This document shows, piece after piece, positions 1 to 13,093 of a stretch of DNA of 64,000 bases. The position numbers were made by a program, and so were the translations under genes. The notes below the pieces were generated by a model, which was not told the DNA's origin, ran no database searches, and saw only the letters and a program-made list of their open reading frames with translations. Origin of the DNA: Clitopilus passeckerianus (lineage: Eukaryota; Basidiomycota; Agaricomycetes; Agaricales; Entolomataceae); contig CALYLX010000148.1 in the NCBI GenBank assembly GCA_944990035.1, forward strand, positions 1 to 64,000, written 5' to 3'. Numbering within the stretch: position 1 is the stretch's first letter; each line of letters begins with the position of its first letter.

Positions 1-2804
1 TAAGATTGACCCTAACCACATTGCCCGTTGGTGTAGGCAATAAATGATGTTCGGGACAAGGTTAATGGGCTCAAGAACCGTATTGCCACATTCTTGCTCG
101 TTGTTGCCAAAGTCTCAAAGGACCCATCTGAAGACAGTTCGCGTGAGAAGCTCGGAGGAGCTTACAGGAGATTTGCACGATCTGAAAGAGTATGTTGGCA
201 TCACCGATGCCGGTGTCACCGTTGAACGTATCCTTCCCATTGTATAGGTGCCTTTCTTCAATAACCAAGCGCTTGGATGTCATCAATGACCAGAATGCTC
301 TGTTGACTGGTCTACTCGCTCAACCTAACTTCAGGTGATTGACGACTGTGAGTTGGAGTTCCAGGACGGCGTGGACCGCTTTCAGGTAAGAAATAGTTTA
401 TTTGTCACGTATCCCATCTAATAGCGATTCCAGACTTTGCGAGCCATTTGTGCTGCCCAGGATTTAGCAACGATACAGCAACAACTCGTGAATCTGTACG
501 GCATCACCAGGAGATGGCCAACGATGTCAAAGTCACCGAGAAAAGTAGAGGGTATCGAGAGTCAAGTCTCTGAGCTCAAACCATGCTCGCAAAGGATGGT
601 GCCCAATCCTCGCATGCCACCGTCCTCGCTAAGATGCCTCGGGCTCCGGCATTTTTTTCGGTCGTGACGGCATTGTCCAACGCATTGCAGAACAGCTATC
701 AAACAGGAGACATCACGCCCTCGGATTTGTATCCTTGGAGCAGGAGGCATGGGCAAGACTTCAACTGCTCTGGCGATAATGGAGCACGAGTTGGTCAAGG
801 CGTCTTTCCAGAGCACAGCCGTTTCTGGGTGCCGTGCATCAGCGCCAACTCCCCGACTCTTTTCTCTCAATTCTCTCGAAGCATGTCCGGGCGCAGAAGG
901 AAATGGATGACCCTCTCGACGATATCATCTCTCCAAAAACACAGTGCTCCGTGCGTCATCCTCCTTGATAACTTCGAGACACCCTGGCACCCTATCGAAG
1001 GGGATCAAGACACCATTAGGCAAATCCTTGAAGCTCTAGACTCCCTTTCACACGTTGCAATCTTGGTCACCATGAGGTCGGAATTTGCCCCTCTGGACCA
1101 TTGGATCTGCGAACATCTAGTACAAGTCAAACCAGAGGATTCGAGAAGAATTTACATTGCTATCGATCCCGGTGCTGCCACCCACCCTGAGCTTGACCAG
1201 CTACTAAACGTGCTGGGCCACCTTCCATATGCCATCACTCATGGCTTCCCGCGGGAAGCGGTCATTTGCAATCCGAGGCAGCTCCTGGAGGAGTGGAATG
1301 AGCTTGAACGTCGATGCTTTCGTCAAAATCACAGAAGGGCATTGACTACTCTATCAGCCTGTCCATTGACAGCAAATTCGTCACCGAGTCCCCAGGTGCC
1401 GTGCGACTCCTCCAAATTCTTTCCATGCTTCCGACAGGGATATACTACACCGACCTGAGCACATGGGCGAAAGGTTGGAAATCCGAGGCCGTTGATACTC
1501 TGCGTGATGCAGCCCTCGTCCTGACAAGGGAAGTCACCACAGGTGGAAAAAGCAGGATTCATCTCTTCGTCCTTCCAGTGGTTCAATCCTACATGAAGCA
1601 CCACAATCATATACCGAAAGACGTCAAAGCAGCCGTTCATACTGCTTGCTATGAATTCCTAGCGGAACGCAATGGCACCATCAAAGGACCAGACCACCCG
1701 CAATTCCGACAGCATCTCATCGACATATCCGATCAGGAGCCAAATATCCAAGCGCTCTTAACAGAAATGGTTTCTGATGCCCTGGCAGAGGAGATAGACC
1801 TGGATTTATCCCTCATTCCCACATCCTATCGTCAACGCCTAGAAGCGCTTTTGGCCTTAACCTGGTTTCAGTATTGGGTTCGGCCTCGCCCTGAAGTCGG
1901 GGAACGCGCTGTCGCACTGGCCCAAAAGTACAGCGACGACGAATATGGCGCGAAAATACGTTTTGGCCTTGCATTTAACCTCTGGCGTTTGGACAGGAGC
2001 GAGCTTGCTCTGCAAGCATTCAAGGAGGCCAGAACGCTCTACGAGAAGATTGGAGACAACTTGATGTTGCTTCGATGCGATATCATGATGAATGATATGT
2101 TCAATTGGTCCCAACCTGATTCCGATGCAGCGCTTGAGCAGCTACAAGGGCTCAAGTTACGCTGGCAAGACTGGATCTCCACCAACCCCATTTTCAAAGC
2201 CTACGTTTGGTCACAAGAGGGAACCCTTCATTGGCGATCCTTACGCATGGACGAGGCTCTGCCACTGTTGGAGGAAGGATGCCAGCTGTTTCAAGCTGAA
2301 GGGGAGTTGTTTGAGGTGGAAAACTGCAAGTTCTGGATCTCTAGGTGTTACGCGGAGAAAGGAGATTATGATACTGCGGTATCGGCCGCAAATGCTGCCC
2401 TCAAGTGGGATCAAGAACTCCTTGGGAAAGAGAGAAATTACATCTTTCAGGATTCCATCCCAGTCTACCTCCAGAAAGCTCGATACCTCAAAGGCGCTGA
2501 TAGATGGGGCGAAGAACTCGAGAGTACGCTGAGGATTGCTCTTGAATCCAGCCAAGAACTAGGACTTACGCGTTCGGCGGGCTACTGCTTGATGGAGTTC
2601 GGCGAGATATACGTTCGGAAGAAGGACTGGGAAGCAGCTCGTTTGGCATATCAGGAAATCCTTAGGAGGCTCGCGGGGGCTGATGACGAAACGGCAAAGG
2701 ACTTGACGTACACAGCACAAAATAATTTGACATATGTCGATAACATTTCTAGGGGAGATTCCAAGGTAGAAAATGTCGAGTTTTTTGTTTACAAAAGATC
2801 CTAG
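1..2804 (+). CDS. NLR-like STAND NTPase with TPR-type repeats (5' end outside window, apparent frameshifts)
   Basis: Fungal NLR-like protein: an N-terminal helical region, a STAND nucleotide-binding domain, and C-terminal TPR-like helical repeats, as in proteins linked to non-self recognition and programmed cell death. Seen: an exon begins after an acceptor near 38 and an intron lies at 386-433. A Walker A loop (GAGGMGKTS) is at about 737-763, a Walker B-like VILLDNFETPW near 955-990, a sensor-1-like ILVTMRSE near 1060-1085 and a GLPL-like GHLPYAIT near 1216. The last 496 codons (1314-2804) are open and hold paired-helix repeats. Domain order is correct but the frame changes several times between 130 and 1320; most switches are repaired by one extra base in a run (T7 at 652-658, A5 at 935-939). 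The start lies upstream of the window. The N-terminal four-helix (HeLo/MLKL-like) assignment is inference. A genuine decayed gene remains possible. Confidence 0.75.
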
Positions 2805-4230
2805 TGTATACAAATATTATCGTATTGCGGCGCTGCCGCTCTCTCGCTAATATATACTCGGGACGTTTCAATGAACTCGGAACGTCTAATTCATTGTATT
2901 TCAGGCTCATCCGTATGTTAAGAGGTCGTGGATTATTGAAAAGATGTGATTCTGTACATTGTATGATAGTAGATGTAAGTCATGCACCATCGCATCAGCA
3001 TGTAACGTCTCAGGTTTTCATTTACTGTTAGATAGTCAGTCTTCCAACCGTCGTTTTCTCCTCTGGCCCCTTCATTAGTCCCGGGACTCTGAGAGGGCTC
3101 CGTATCATGGAATGGGAGGCAACGCCGCTGGGACTAATAGTTACTTAAGGTCACCTCACGAATTCTCGTGGTCAGGAAGGCACATGGACCATTTCGCAAA
3201 TATTCATATTCATGCGTCACTCGTACTTAGCCACCTGTGGCTCGGACGTATTCAAAGACTCTGAGATCCCTGCTAGAAGCATTTTGTCTTAAGCAGGAAT
3301 AAATGGAATCCTGGATGGAATACAATTCAAAGAGGGAATGACTTCAGATTTGCGGTGAGGGATCCATTGCCAACGTCAAGTTGCAGAACGGACCTTCTCC
3401 CTTCCCTCTCATATTCAAGTGTGAGAAGGTCGATCCATTAATAGTGTGAGATTCCACTTAATGAGCTTTTCCACTGGCCGAAGGTGCCCAAATGGGCGAA
3501 CTGAGAGGGCAGTGGCTTGGAACGACATGTGGGCGCTCGGTTGACGCGAAGTAGAGCTTCTAACCACAGGCCTTAGGTCCTCAGCGTCGTTGTCAAGCGT
3601 ACGGTTCGTCTTAATTTACCCAAGTACATCACGATGTGGATAGAATCATCGAGAATTTACTTGCATTACTAAAGGAGGAAGTATTGATACCTAGATCGGG
3701 TAGGGCACGTGAACAGCAGCTATAGAAAATGGCAAGGTGAAGGCGCTACCTGTCGTGGGGTCAAGAGTGGTGCGTTTTGACGGAAGGGGGAAAAGGGTAA
3801 TGGAAGAGGACGGAGTGGGACTTTGTATAGGTACGGTACGATTTTATATACTGCTGAGATTATCAATATCTAGAGCTAGGGCCTAATAGCTTGACACCTG
3901 ATATTGTTAAAGTTGAGTCACCTGAGATTGACCTACACCAGAGGAAATCACGATACGATCTTCCAAATATCTGTTTCGAATGATATAAATTGTGTATCAT
4001 AATACATTGTTGCCCGAGCTAGCAAGGTACAAAGCAGATCCAACAGAGTGAGGTATAAAGTAGGTAAATGCTAAAATGATGTAAATAGGTGACTGGTTTG
4101 TGATACATGAGAGTTCAGAATAATAAACAGCTCAGAGGGTCAAGGTAATATATAACGAAAAGCGGCTGAAGATCTAAGTCGCGGTTAACGCTAATGACGA
4201 CAAGAGCAGGGAAAGGGGCTTACTATGTAG
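2805..4230. other. Intergenic, no gene seen
   Basis: AT-richer, stop-rich sequence between the 3' ends of two convergent genes (NLR-like on +, IRE1 on -). It holds the 3' UTRs of both. No open frame of interest, repeat array or RNA gene was recognised. Confidence 0.6.
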
Positions 4231-7200
4231 TTATGACTCCGTCAGTTCAAAATAGTTCCTGAACATGGATTCTGTGCTAAGGCTGGTGTCCTTGACAACT
4301 CCGTGAACGTGCATGAACAACTTTGGGAATCTTTTGGTGAAGTATGCCAGGAAGCCTTCGGGCATAGGCCCTAAGTTGCGTTTGAGAAGGTCTGGCATGT
4401 CTTGATAATGGTGTTTCTGGTGGAAATCGTGGTCAGCATCGGCAGCTAAGGAATAGGAAGCATGATTACCTTATTCCTCAATGCCCGTAGGAGGTCTTGG
4501 ACGCTCTTGGGGTCGTACTTCCTGAACTTGCCGAGGTTCTCAATGAAGAGCTTGTCAAGTCTTGCCAACCAATCATCGCCCACAACTCCCTTCGCTCCCT
4601 TCTCTAGGATGATGAGGAGAGGATCCCGAGGATCCCGACACATAATCTCAAACCGGTCTGAGGCATCCTGGAGGAACGTCAGACGACGGAGAGGAGACCA
4701 GAAGTAAGGGTGTAGTAAAGTGGTTGTCGTATCAGGCCTGCAAATGTTATGATGAGTTCGTCTACGTCGACAAACTTTCGGAATCTTACCGTTCCGTGGC
4801 TTCAGAATCCAACATCTGTTCAATGAGATTGACCGCCTCTGCACCCTCCTCTCCGAACCTTTGTAGGGCATCCAAATTTTTGGCACCTTTCAAGATGTTT
4901 ACCTCCCTCTCGTAACGATCACCGAATGGATGGCCACCATTGGTAAGGACATAGTAGAACAAACAGCCGAGTGCGAAAATATCCACTGACTTTGTCAGTC
5001 GTGTCCCCTTGCCTGATGTCGGTGTTGATCCAGAGGTAACTGTTGAACTTCCACGCGAAGAAAGCGAGTGGTCATCGCTGCCTGGGCCAGACAGCAGATC
5101 GTCCAGTTTGACTTCCCCGGAGAATCTCAGGCGCTCTCCAGCCAACAGTGCCAGCACCCATGACACCATTCGCGGTCGGAAGGAAACTTGTTTGGTCAGT
5201 CTCCAACTTCTTGCATAGGCCGAAATCTGAAATAAGCATCCGGTAACCGCCACCTGGTCCAGACCCTCTTCCATGCCCTGTCTTCGCACTACTCACGAGG
5301 ATATTCTGTGGCTTGATATCTCGGTGAACCAGCTTGAGAGCATGCAGATGTCGAAGGCCGCTCGTTATTTGACTAAGTGCTCGTTTGGGATCAAATGCAA
5401 CAGCGATATCTCGCCATTCGTCCCTATCAGGATTCTCCACGATATCTGCTAGAGATGCAGGACAAAGTTCGAGAGCGATGTAGAGAAAGTTGGAGTGCGA
5501 TTCTTGGTAGTAGTATCGGATAACGTTGGGATGGTCATCAGACTCTTGAAGGATGGAAACTTCACGCTGCGCAAGGGTGGTGAAATCCATAAGGAGTCGT
5601 TTAACTGCGACTGCACGGCCTTGCAGGGAGCCCTTGTAGACGACAGTACCATGAGAGCCGAAACCTACAAACGGTCAGAATAAGGTTGACGAAATACCAA
5701 AAGATAGGCACCAACCTAAGACGGTCTCAGAAACAATGAGACTTGGTGCGCTCGCTGGTTGCTTAGGCGTATTGATGACCATCGTGCTTGAAGAGGGCGT
5801 TCCATCTTCTCCAGCTTCACCGTTGACTGGTGTCTTCTCATCATCCCCTTCACCATCCAACAAGTTGCCATTCAGTTGACCTGGTTTCTTCTTCTTGCCT
5901 CTCTTGCCTCTCCTCGTCTTCTTCCTCGGTGTTGTTGGCGTTTCTCCACTGGCCGGGCCATCCTCACCTCCATCACTATCCTCAGCCTGGTCTCCGGGAG
6001 AATCGACGTTCGGGGCAGGGCTATTTGGTTGCATGGGCGCAGGTGCAGGCGTAGCAGTCGGTGTCTTCGTCGTGGTTGATGGCGGCGGAGATTCTTTGTG
6101 AGGACCCACCACGACATAGTCTTCAGCGATTGGTTCCGTAGCCTCGTTGGGGACTTCACTGACGCTTCCTTCAACAGAAGAATCACCTGTGGTCTCAAGG
6201 AAAGAAACGCTCTTCGTCCCTCCATTGTGGCCATTTTGACGGCTCGACAATCTGCTGAGCCTCCTGCGTGCTTTCCACCTTCCACCAGTATAACCACCTC
6301 GCACCAACGACACTCCAAACGCCAACGGCGCCAACCACCACGCTCGCCACCAGAACCATTATCCACCACCATCTTCCGTTCCTGCGTGGGTCCGGTAGCT
6401 CCTGGGTCTTGATGGGGGAATCCCGAGGGTTCCATTCGTGTTCTGAATGTGAAGTAGGCTTTTGGCTGAGATTCCCATCTGGACCAGCAGTAGTTGTTTG
6501 AACCTCTCTTGCGATCCCAACTCGTTGGACTTTACATCCTTCGGAGCATCAATCAACCTCCTCATCCTCGAATCCCTCCCATTCCCAACCTCCTCGCTCT
6601 CCACCTTCCGCACACCAATAAGGCACCTCCTATCACTCTCCCCTCTCGTCCTCTTCCCATCCCTGCCTATGACGGCGTTACAATAGGCTTTTTTATCCCT
6701 ATTCCACTTCACCACCTCACTAACCCTCTCCTGATGCTTCCTCGCAGCAGTAATATCATCCACAGATGGCGGGCCTCCCACATCATCTTCTGCATCCCTA
6801 AATCCGACTTCTTTCAGGTAAGGATCCTCAGGACCATCGTCCCTCGAATGCTGAGATTGGGAAGTTGAAGCACCGAGTAATCCGTTTCCGCCGAATGAGA
6901 CTAAGGGGAATTTGCCCGGGCTCATGGCGAAGAGGCTGCCTGTTTCCTAACCATGCCAACATAGGCGGCATCTGAGTTCGGGAACCTCGTTGATGGTGTT
7001 ACATTTGGGAGAAGGTCTTCTAGACTGGCGCGGGGTTGGAGCAGGACGAGGGCGGATTTACCGCGGCTTTGATGCGGGAAGGAAGGTGAAGCAGGTGCTG
7101 GCTTTCGAAGGACATCAAAGACAGCGACACTATAGTATGGTTAGCAGGCTCCTCCTGTCATACAGAAAAAGCGAAACAGACATTGGATTTTCAAAATTCT

Positions 7201-8429
7201 GCGCCCAGATAATAGGCTGTTCGAATTCAGCAGGGTTGCTGTTGGTTCTCCCGTTCTTGGTTCTGAATGCAATGACCTCGCCATTTGGCAAGCTCTGGAT
7301 ATACTTCCCATCTTTGGTCCGTCTGTATCCAGCTTGAAGTTGGTTGTCTTTGTTGTTGGGTCCGTATACGGAGAATGATAGATTTTGAGCTGGCGGAGGG
7401 GCCCTACGACGAGGACGCAGACTACCATCAGGGAAGTAGGGTGAATAACGGGTATGTATGGAGATGTGATAGTCTAGGGCTGAAGTAAGTATGTGAGGTG
7501 GAGCGCAAAATACAGACACGAACCTGTGCGTCCGATATAAACTTCGGTGGGTTTCTCGATAGGCGGTTTGGTTCCATCCAACTCATCCAGATCTATCATC
7601 CCCTCATAGCTGTACTCTCTTCCTCCCCTCGTCCTCCTCCTCATCATTACCTCGCCTTGCCCTGTTATTGTTCCTTCTCCTGATATCATCCCAAATCGCC
7701 TCATCGTCATCCCAAGCGCATTCAGAGTTCAGCGTTGCCTTGATCTTCCCTGTTTCCAGTTCAATCAACAGTAAGCTTGTTTCCTTCCTCCCGACGAATA
7801 TCTTCTTCACTACGGCTTCTCCGCCTTCTACGTCGTCATCGTTTTTGAGGGCGGCCGGCACGAAGTCAAAGGGGACATGTCCACAAGTTCAGCCATGCTG
7901 AATGGAAAGCGTTGCATGGGGACGGATGGTGTTGCGGGGTTCATGATGTAGATGTCTCCGCTCTGGGGTTCAATGATGTAAAGTTCCCTACTCCTTTGCC
8001 CGTCTCCGTCCTCGTCTTCGTCGTCTATTTCTTGGCTGCCGTCAATGTCTAGTGAGGGGTGAACGGTCCGTACTAGGGGACCAAGAGTGGATGGCGCGGA
8101 AACAGACGCCGATGAAGGAAATGAGGACATTGACCATAATGTCTGCCCGGTGGTTCGGTTCAATGCATGGAATTTGCCATCCACGGATGCGATGAGGATA
8201 ATGTCAACCAGGTCAAGATCGTCATCCCGGTCGTGTGTACTGAGGGACCCTGGTGAATTGAAGGCTTGTCGGGGTCGCCTCAAACCCCGAAGTGGCTCTG
8301 GCGCTTTCGGTACCAGAAGATTATTCGGTTGTGGGCTGTCGTTTGTAGACCGTAGAGATATGACTTCCGCCCAAGATACAAGGATAAGAGAGAAAGCTAA
8401 GAACAGGGAAAATACAGCTGTGGTGCCAT
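4231..8429 (-). CDS. IRE1: Serine/threonine kinase-endoribonuclease IRE1 (unfolded-protein-response sensor)
   Basis: ER transmembrane sensor that, in known fungi, dimerises on unfolded proteins and cleaves a bZIP-factor mRNA through its KEN RNase domain. In order from 8429: a short hydrophobic signal peptide; a luminal beta-propeller-like domain (TLW near 8150; FVGRKETSLLL near 7775); a TM segment near 6375-6290 followed by W/K-rich residues; a disordered acidic/Lys-rich linker (about 6250-5760); a kinase with a GFGSHGTVV glycine loop (about 5665), HRDIKPQNIL (about 5320), DFGLCKK (about 5220), GTVGWRAPEIL (about 5140) and DIFALGCLFYYVLT; then the KEN domain ending FRNYFELTES at the stop (4231-4233). 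Introns include one before the glycine loop and one near 4740-4790. Several frame breaks occur, most repaired by one base in a run (A4 at 8409-8412, G4 at 7871-7874, G5 at 6414-6418). The start was chosen because adding one base at 8409-8412 gives a clean signal peptide from the ATG at 8429. Confidence 0.9.
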
Positions 8430-9873
8430 AGTGGCGCCCTAATCATCTGCTCTTCCCCTGTTTGAATATCAAAGCTGTTTCTTGCGCTTTCTAAAGGATT
8501 TGACAAGCCGCAGTTTCCTTGTCGCTGCAAAATTGGCGCTAATGGCCGCAGCCTGGTCGTCCTGGGGTAGCAGTAGCAAACGTGGTTATGAGGGTGTGGC
8601 TGTGCTGCTACGGGAAGACGGAAGAAAACGTGACCACGAATTCCCTTTTCCGAGTTGTCGCCCCGTCGTTTATTGACTGCAAATTTCTGACTTAAAGCCG
8701 GCTACACGTTCAGAAACTCGGTGCAGTAAGGCCTAATACCTTGTTCTGGCTTGACGTGGCACAGGATTCCGAGTCAATGCAGGTCCTGCGTGTGAAGAAT
8801 GACCTAGAACTTTCTCTACTGAGCCCGAGTGGATGATCATATGTCCTCCGCATGTCTCCCAGCCATGTCAATGAACATCTGATCCACCTTTCCTTGGAAA
8901 TCTGTCGTATCTCTTGAATTCACTCTCAAAAGTTCTTGAACTCTTTGTTCGTTAACGAGTTCATCGGAGCAGCACGCTTGTATTTCGACTATAGGGATTA
9001 TCCCGTCGAAGTTGTCGATCGACGGAGTTCGACGATAGTTCGACGAGAATTCTCTCGCTTACCCATGTCTTTTTGGAAAGATCCGGGCTGCACCCTTTTA
9101 TTTTGCGCTGTCGCCGCCTGGGTGACTTTGGAGACCACATGACCCTAGCTATGTCTGCAAAATCTTTCCGTCTCTCGCCTGTCGAAATCACCTACCTAAT
9201 TTTGAAAACCAATACAGTTTCTGAGAGATCTTAACTATCTGTATTCTTGGACACGTGGAGGGAATAGACCTTGATGCTCAAGAGCCTCCCGATCGCCCGT
9301 TTTGCTCCCACAGCCCGGCGGCTGGCTTTTTCGGAAAAACGAGACTACTTCGAGTCTCGTGCGCTCTTTTCTTCATCGCCATAGCGATATCCACTGACGC
9401 CGTACCCTCGTAGCAATAGCAGCTGGTCAATAGTTCCGCAAACTGCACAAAGGGCTATTAATATACCACAAGCAATCGCATCCGCCAACGTTGGATGCCC
9501 GGACCGTCGATCTTAACCTCGCAAATAACTCCATACATCATTGTCTTTCGAGGTTCTGCTTAGAGCCAATCGTGCGAGATATTGCGAAGGAATGTACCCA
9601 GCTTCCTTGCGCCACACAGCCAAATGCACAGCTCATAACCAGACCCAGTCTCCCATGAAGAGCCCTTACAGAGGCTGGTGCGACGCCACGGACACTGTAA
9701 CTCTCGACGGCCCGTTAGGGATGACAATCGTCCCGGAATTGCTTCCTCGGCTGGGTTTAGTGCGAACCCCAGACGATCACTCCCAACGAGGATCCGCGAA
9801 ATTGCCGCCTTCAACATATAAAACAAGTACAAAATCCTTCTAATCCGTCAATACGCCGCTGGTTGTTGCTGTC
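8430..9873. other. Divergent promoter region, no gene seen
   Basis: Sits between the divergent 5' ends of IRE1 (-) and the pectinesterase gene (+), so it should carry both promoters. Short open frames here overlap on both strands and show no family motif. A TATA-like string (acatataaaacaag) lies at about 9818-9831, roughly 50 bp before the pectinesterase ATG. Confidence 0.5.
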
Positions 9874-11103
9874 ATGCATCAAAAGCTGCTTTGGATCGCA
9901 ACGTTTGCCCTCTCGCTCTGCCAGGTGGCATTAGCAGCTTCGTACTTCGCCTCCTTCAGGTGCCTTAGTCGTCCGTGTTGGGACGACCACCTCCGGAGAA
10001 TACAAAACTGTAGCTTCTGCTGTTGCTGCACTTCCTAATGATTCGTCTTCACGTTCTATCTTCATCTATCCTGGTACCTACAACGAACAGGTATACATTA
10101 CACGTGCTGGGCCATTGACCGTAAGACTCCTCTCCTGGGAATTCACACCTCATTTTACCCAATATCGTAGATCTATGGCTACACCACCGATACCACTAGT
10201 TACACCGCCAACCAAGTCACCATTCAGGCTTCCAAAGATGCAGGATCAGCTGGAGGAGACGATCCATCAGGTACACTCCGTATCCACAAGGACGACTTCA
10301 AGATGTACAACATCAACGTCAAGAACAACTACGGCAAGGGAAGCCAGGCTATTGCGTTCAGCCAGTACGGTACCAGAGTTGGAGTCTACGCTTGTGGCCT
10401 CTATGGATACCAGGACACGCTTCTTGCTGAACAGGGCGCACAAGTCTATCTCAGGAGCTTCATTCAGGTTAGCACGCATTAGTTCATAGGATTGGGTGAC
10501 TGTCGTACTGATTCAGAGACAATGTGATAGGGTGCTACAGATTTCATCTTTGGTCAGCGTGGACAGGCTTACTTTAGCAAAAATACTATTTCCGTCATTG
10601 GGCCTGGCTGGGTTACTGCAAGTGGTCGCAGCTCGGCTGATAGTACCATGTGTAAGCAGATACTGTTCTGTCCCAGCAGAAGAGCTATTAAAATGACCTT
10701 TTGACAGACGTCTTTGAGAATAACAATGTCGTCCTCGGATCTGGCGCCTCTTCCGATACTGCAGGCAAGGTTTACCTAGGTCGCCCATGGTATCGTGAGT
10801 CTTTGTCCTTATCCACAGGCCTTCGTCACCTAACCGTACAATCCTACAGCCTATGCCCGAGTCATCTTTAAAAACACAGTCATCACAGCACCTCTCAACA
10901 CAGCAATCTGGTCCACCTGGGACAGTACATCTAGCGTCGCCAACGTGTTCTTCGCTGATTACAACTCTTCAGGGAGTGGTGTTGGTGGTGCGTCCAGGCC
11001 GAGCTGGGTCAAGACTTTGTCTGCTAGCCAGGCTGCAACCTACACGATTTCGAGCGCCGTCGGAAGCGATTACGCTAGCTGGGTTGATACTTCGTATCTC
11101 TAA
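9874..11103 (+). CDS. Secreted pectinesterase (carbohydrate esterase family 8)
   Basis: De-esterifies pectin methyl esters of plant cell walls outside the cell. Seen: an N-terminal hydrophobic signal peptide from the ATG at 9874 (MHQKLLWIATFALSLCQVALA); GTYNEQVYI (PME motif I) near 10073; YGYQDTLL with the conserved Gln-Asp at about 10400; DFIFGQRGQAYF carrying the catalytic Asp near 10545; and LGRPW near 10780. Introns at 10121-10170, 10468-10530, 10652-10707 and 10795-10849 all have GT...AG ends and join in frame to a stop at 11101-11103, giving a protein of normal single-domain fungal PME length. One frame break lies near 9955-9962, just after the signal peptide; a missing or extra base, not an intron, is the simplest explanation. 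The family call is very secure. Confidence 0.93.
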
Positions 11104-13093
11104 CTATACTAAACAATTTGGCGTCTCTTGCTGTGCTAGTACGAAACTTTTCTTCCGAGATTGGCGGAACATGCTTTTATGTGACCCACACGCCGATATC
11201 GACACCGTGGCTGGCGGTTCTCCGAATACGCTGAGCCTTTGTATATCAAATCCCTGCATTCAGGTTCATGACACTAGTCCTGAGAGGCACTAGAGGGCCG
11301 CAATTAATGAAACCCGGCGGGAGTATACACAGAGTATACCATTCAAATTTCCAGGACAGTTCCTGTTTACAGGTCCTGTAGGTGAATTCCGATGGCAAGT
11401 ACTGTGACATTCTCCGGGTATACCGCGGCAGCACCATTCAATTCACCCCAGAGTGGCTCGAAGGTAAAAGCACCGTAGGATAGAGAGCCCCGGCAGCCGG
11501 AAAGTTGAAAGCATCGGAGATCTTGAAGATTCCAATACAGGTTACTGCAAATGTTAATCACATGGACTGCCGCTCCTGACCGTGTATATCTTGTCACACT
11601 TTTCATGCGCTATCAACATATTCCATCGGAAAGCGGAGGTGGATGATCAAGCCTTAGCTCAGTCTTATTGGTAGGAAATGTGTAGATGTCGTCCACGGAG
11701 TCGAAGGTCCATAGACGGGACGGGTCCACAAGAAGCCCGTTATTGGATATTGGGGCGTTAGCCTGACAACTGCTAATATGAAAAGAAGTGATCGGATTGG
11801 CAGGAATAGACCGGAGAGCTCGAGCAAAGTCCCAGATTGAGGCAGCAGAAAATTCAGTGGCGGTGATGTCACTGCCACCTATCGGTTGTCCTTCGGATTA
11901 TACGGAGGGGCAGGGTCACGACAGGGTTCAGTTGTACTTTGCGGTACACTGTTAGACATCGACGATAAAAGGGAGCAAACGGACTTTGGGCATGGCTGGA
12001 GGAGATCAAACCGTCTTGGCTTCGCCAACGTCGCTTCGATGACAACTCGACGCCGTTTGGAAGTTCTGGCAGAAACTGAATTAGGCCGGCTCCATTGCAA
12101 TGGTAGCGATGTCATGACGAATTCCAAGACGAGGGGTTAGTTCCTTCACTCGAGCGGTGTAGGAGAAGTGCAGATAGGATCTCTGCGTCTACGTTCCCAG
12201 AGTTTCATCTGTCACACAATCTGGTTTGAGCTTAGCAGATAATGTTGCAGCCAGCAAGTCCCGCCGGTACCCCAGGGTGGATCCGGACAACCTCAAGAAC
12301 ACTTGGCTGCTGGACCCAAGGGTATGCAGTTATAGAAGAGTCGAGCAGTTGGTATTTTTAGCAAATTTTAGTTTATCATCGGCCAAACTTTGAGAACCTT
12401 TTCGAGTTAGGTCGCTCCTAGTCGCAAATGTGGGTTCCGATATGTTATTGAAGGTTTGTCGGTGTTAATGTTACAGAAATAAGATTGACGAGCGTTTTGT
12501 GCAATTATTCAGCTCTTCACGCCAATTTCGCAGCATCTTGTAAGTACCCTTGAACAATGTTCGGAGATGGTATCGGAAGTCGGAAGTTCGGCAATCAAAC
12601 GGTTCGCCCAGTGAACGTGGCCTCTGAGAAATGTTGAACAGGTGTACCTTTGATCTGTACCCTCATGAGTCACAGCTTGCTTAATCCATACCGGCGCCTG
12701 CAAAGCCATTCTTTAACCATATCAGAACGAATTCAGCCGCGAAAAATGGAAGTCAAAAATACAAATCTTGAGGATTGAACGGAAGCATCATCGGTTCCGA
12801 GTGCATATGACAATAGCCTCTCGTCAGCTTATTGTTCAAAGGCGACACGGCCATGAAGCCTGATCCTTTTACGGGCGACCCCAGAATGAAACCACCTAAT
12901 TTCATTGTTCTTGCTTTTTTGTCCAAGGTCAAATTTTACCTGCCTATTATCCTTGAGGAGTCATGCGTCCAAAGCCACTTCGCCTATCTTGGCTGTTCCG
13001 AGGTCATTCGCCTCTATACAAAAAGACGATAGGCCACGGTATTCCCACTTTTCTTTCCTTGCTCCGTCTCCCCACTCTCCTTTCACGGCAGTC
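11104..13093. other. Mostly non-coding; possible degraded gene on the minus strand
   Basis: No complete gene was found. On the minus strand, about 12640-11640, there are short open stretches in different frames that read like leucine-rich/F-box-type protein (for example ARVKELTPRLGIRHDIATIA near 12170-12100, and LWTFDSVDDIYTFP near 11720). No F-box and no consistent frame could be joined. This may be a decayed or badly assembled F-box/LRR gene; the neighbouring 13-15 kb gene belongs to that class. Confidence 0.25.

Noticed and set aside
4231..8429. IRE1 as a true pseudogene
   Set aside because: All catalytic motifs are intact and most breaks are single-base homopolymer losses, the same pattern as in other essential genes of this window.
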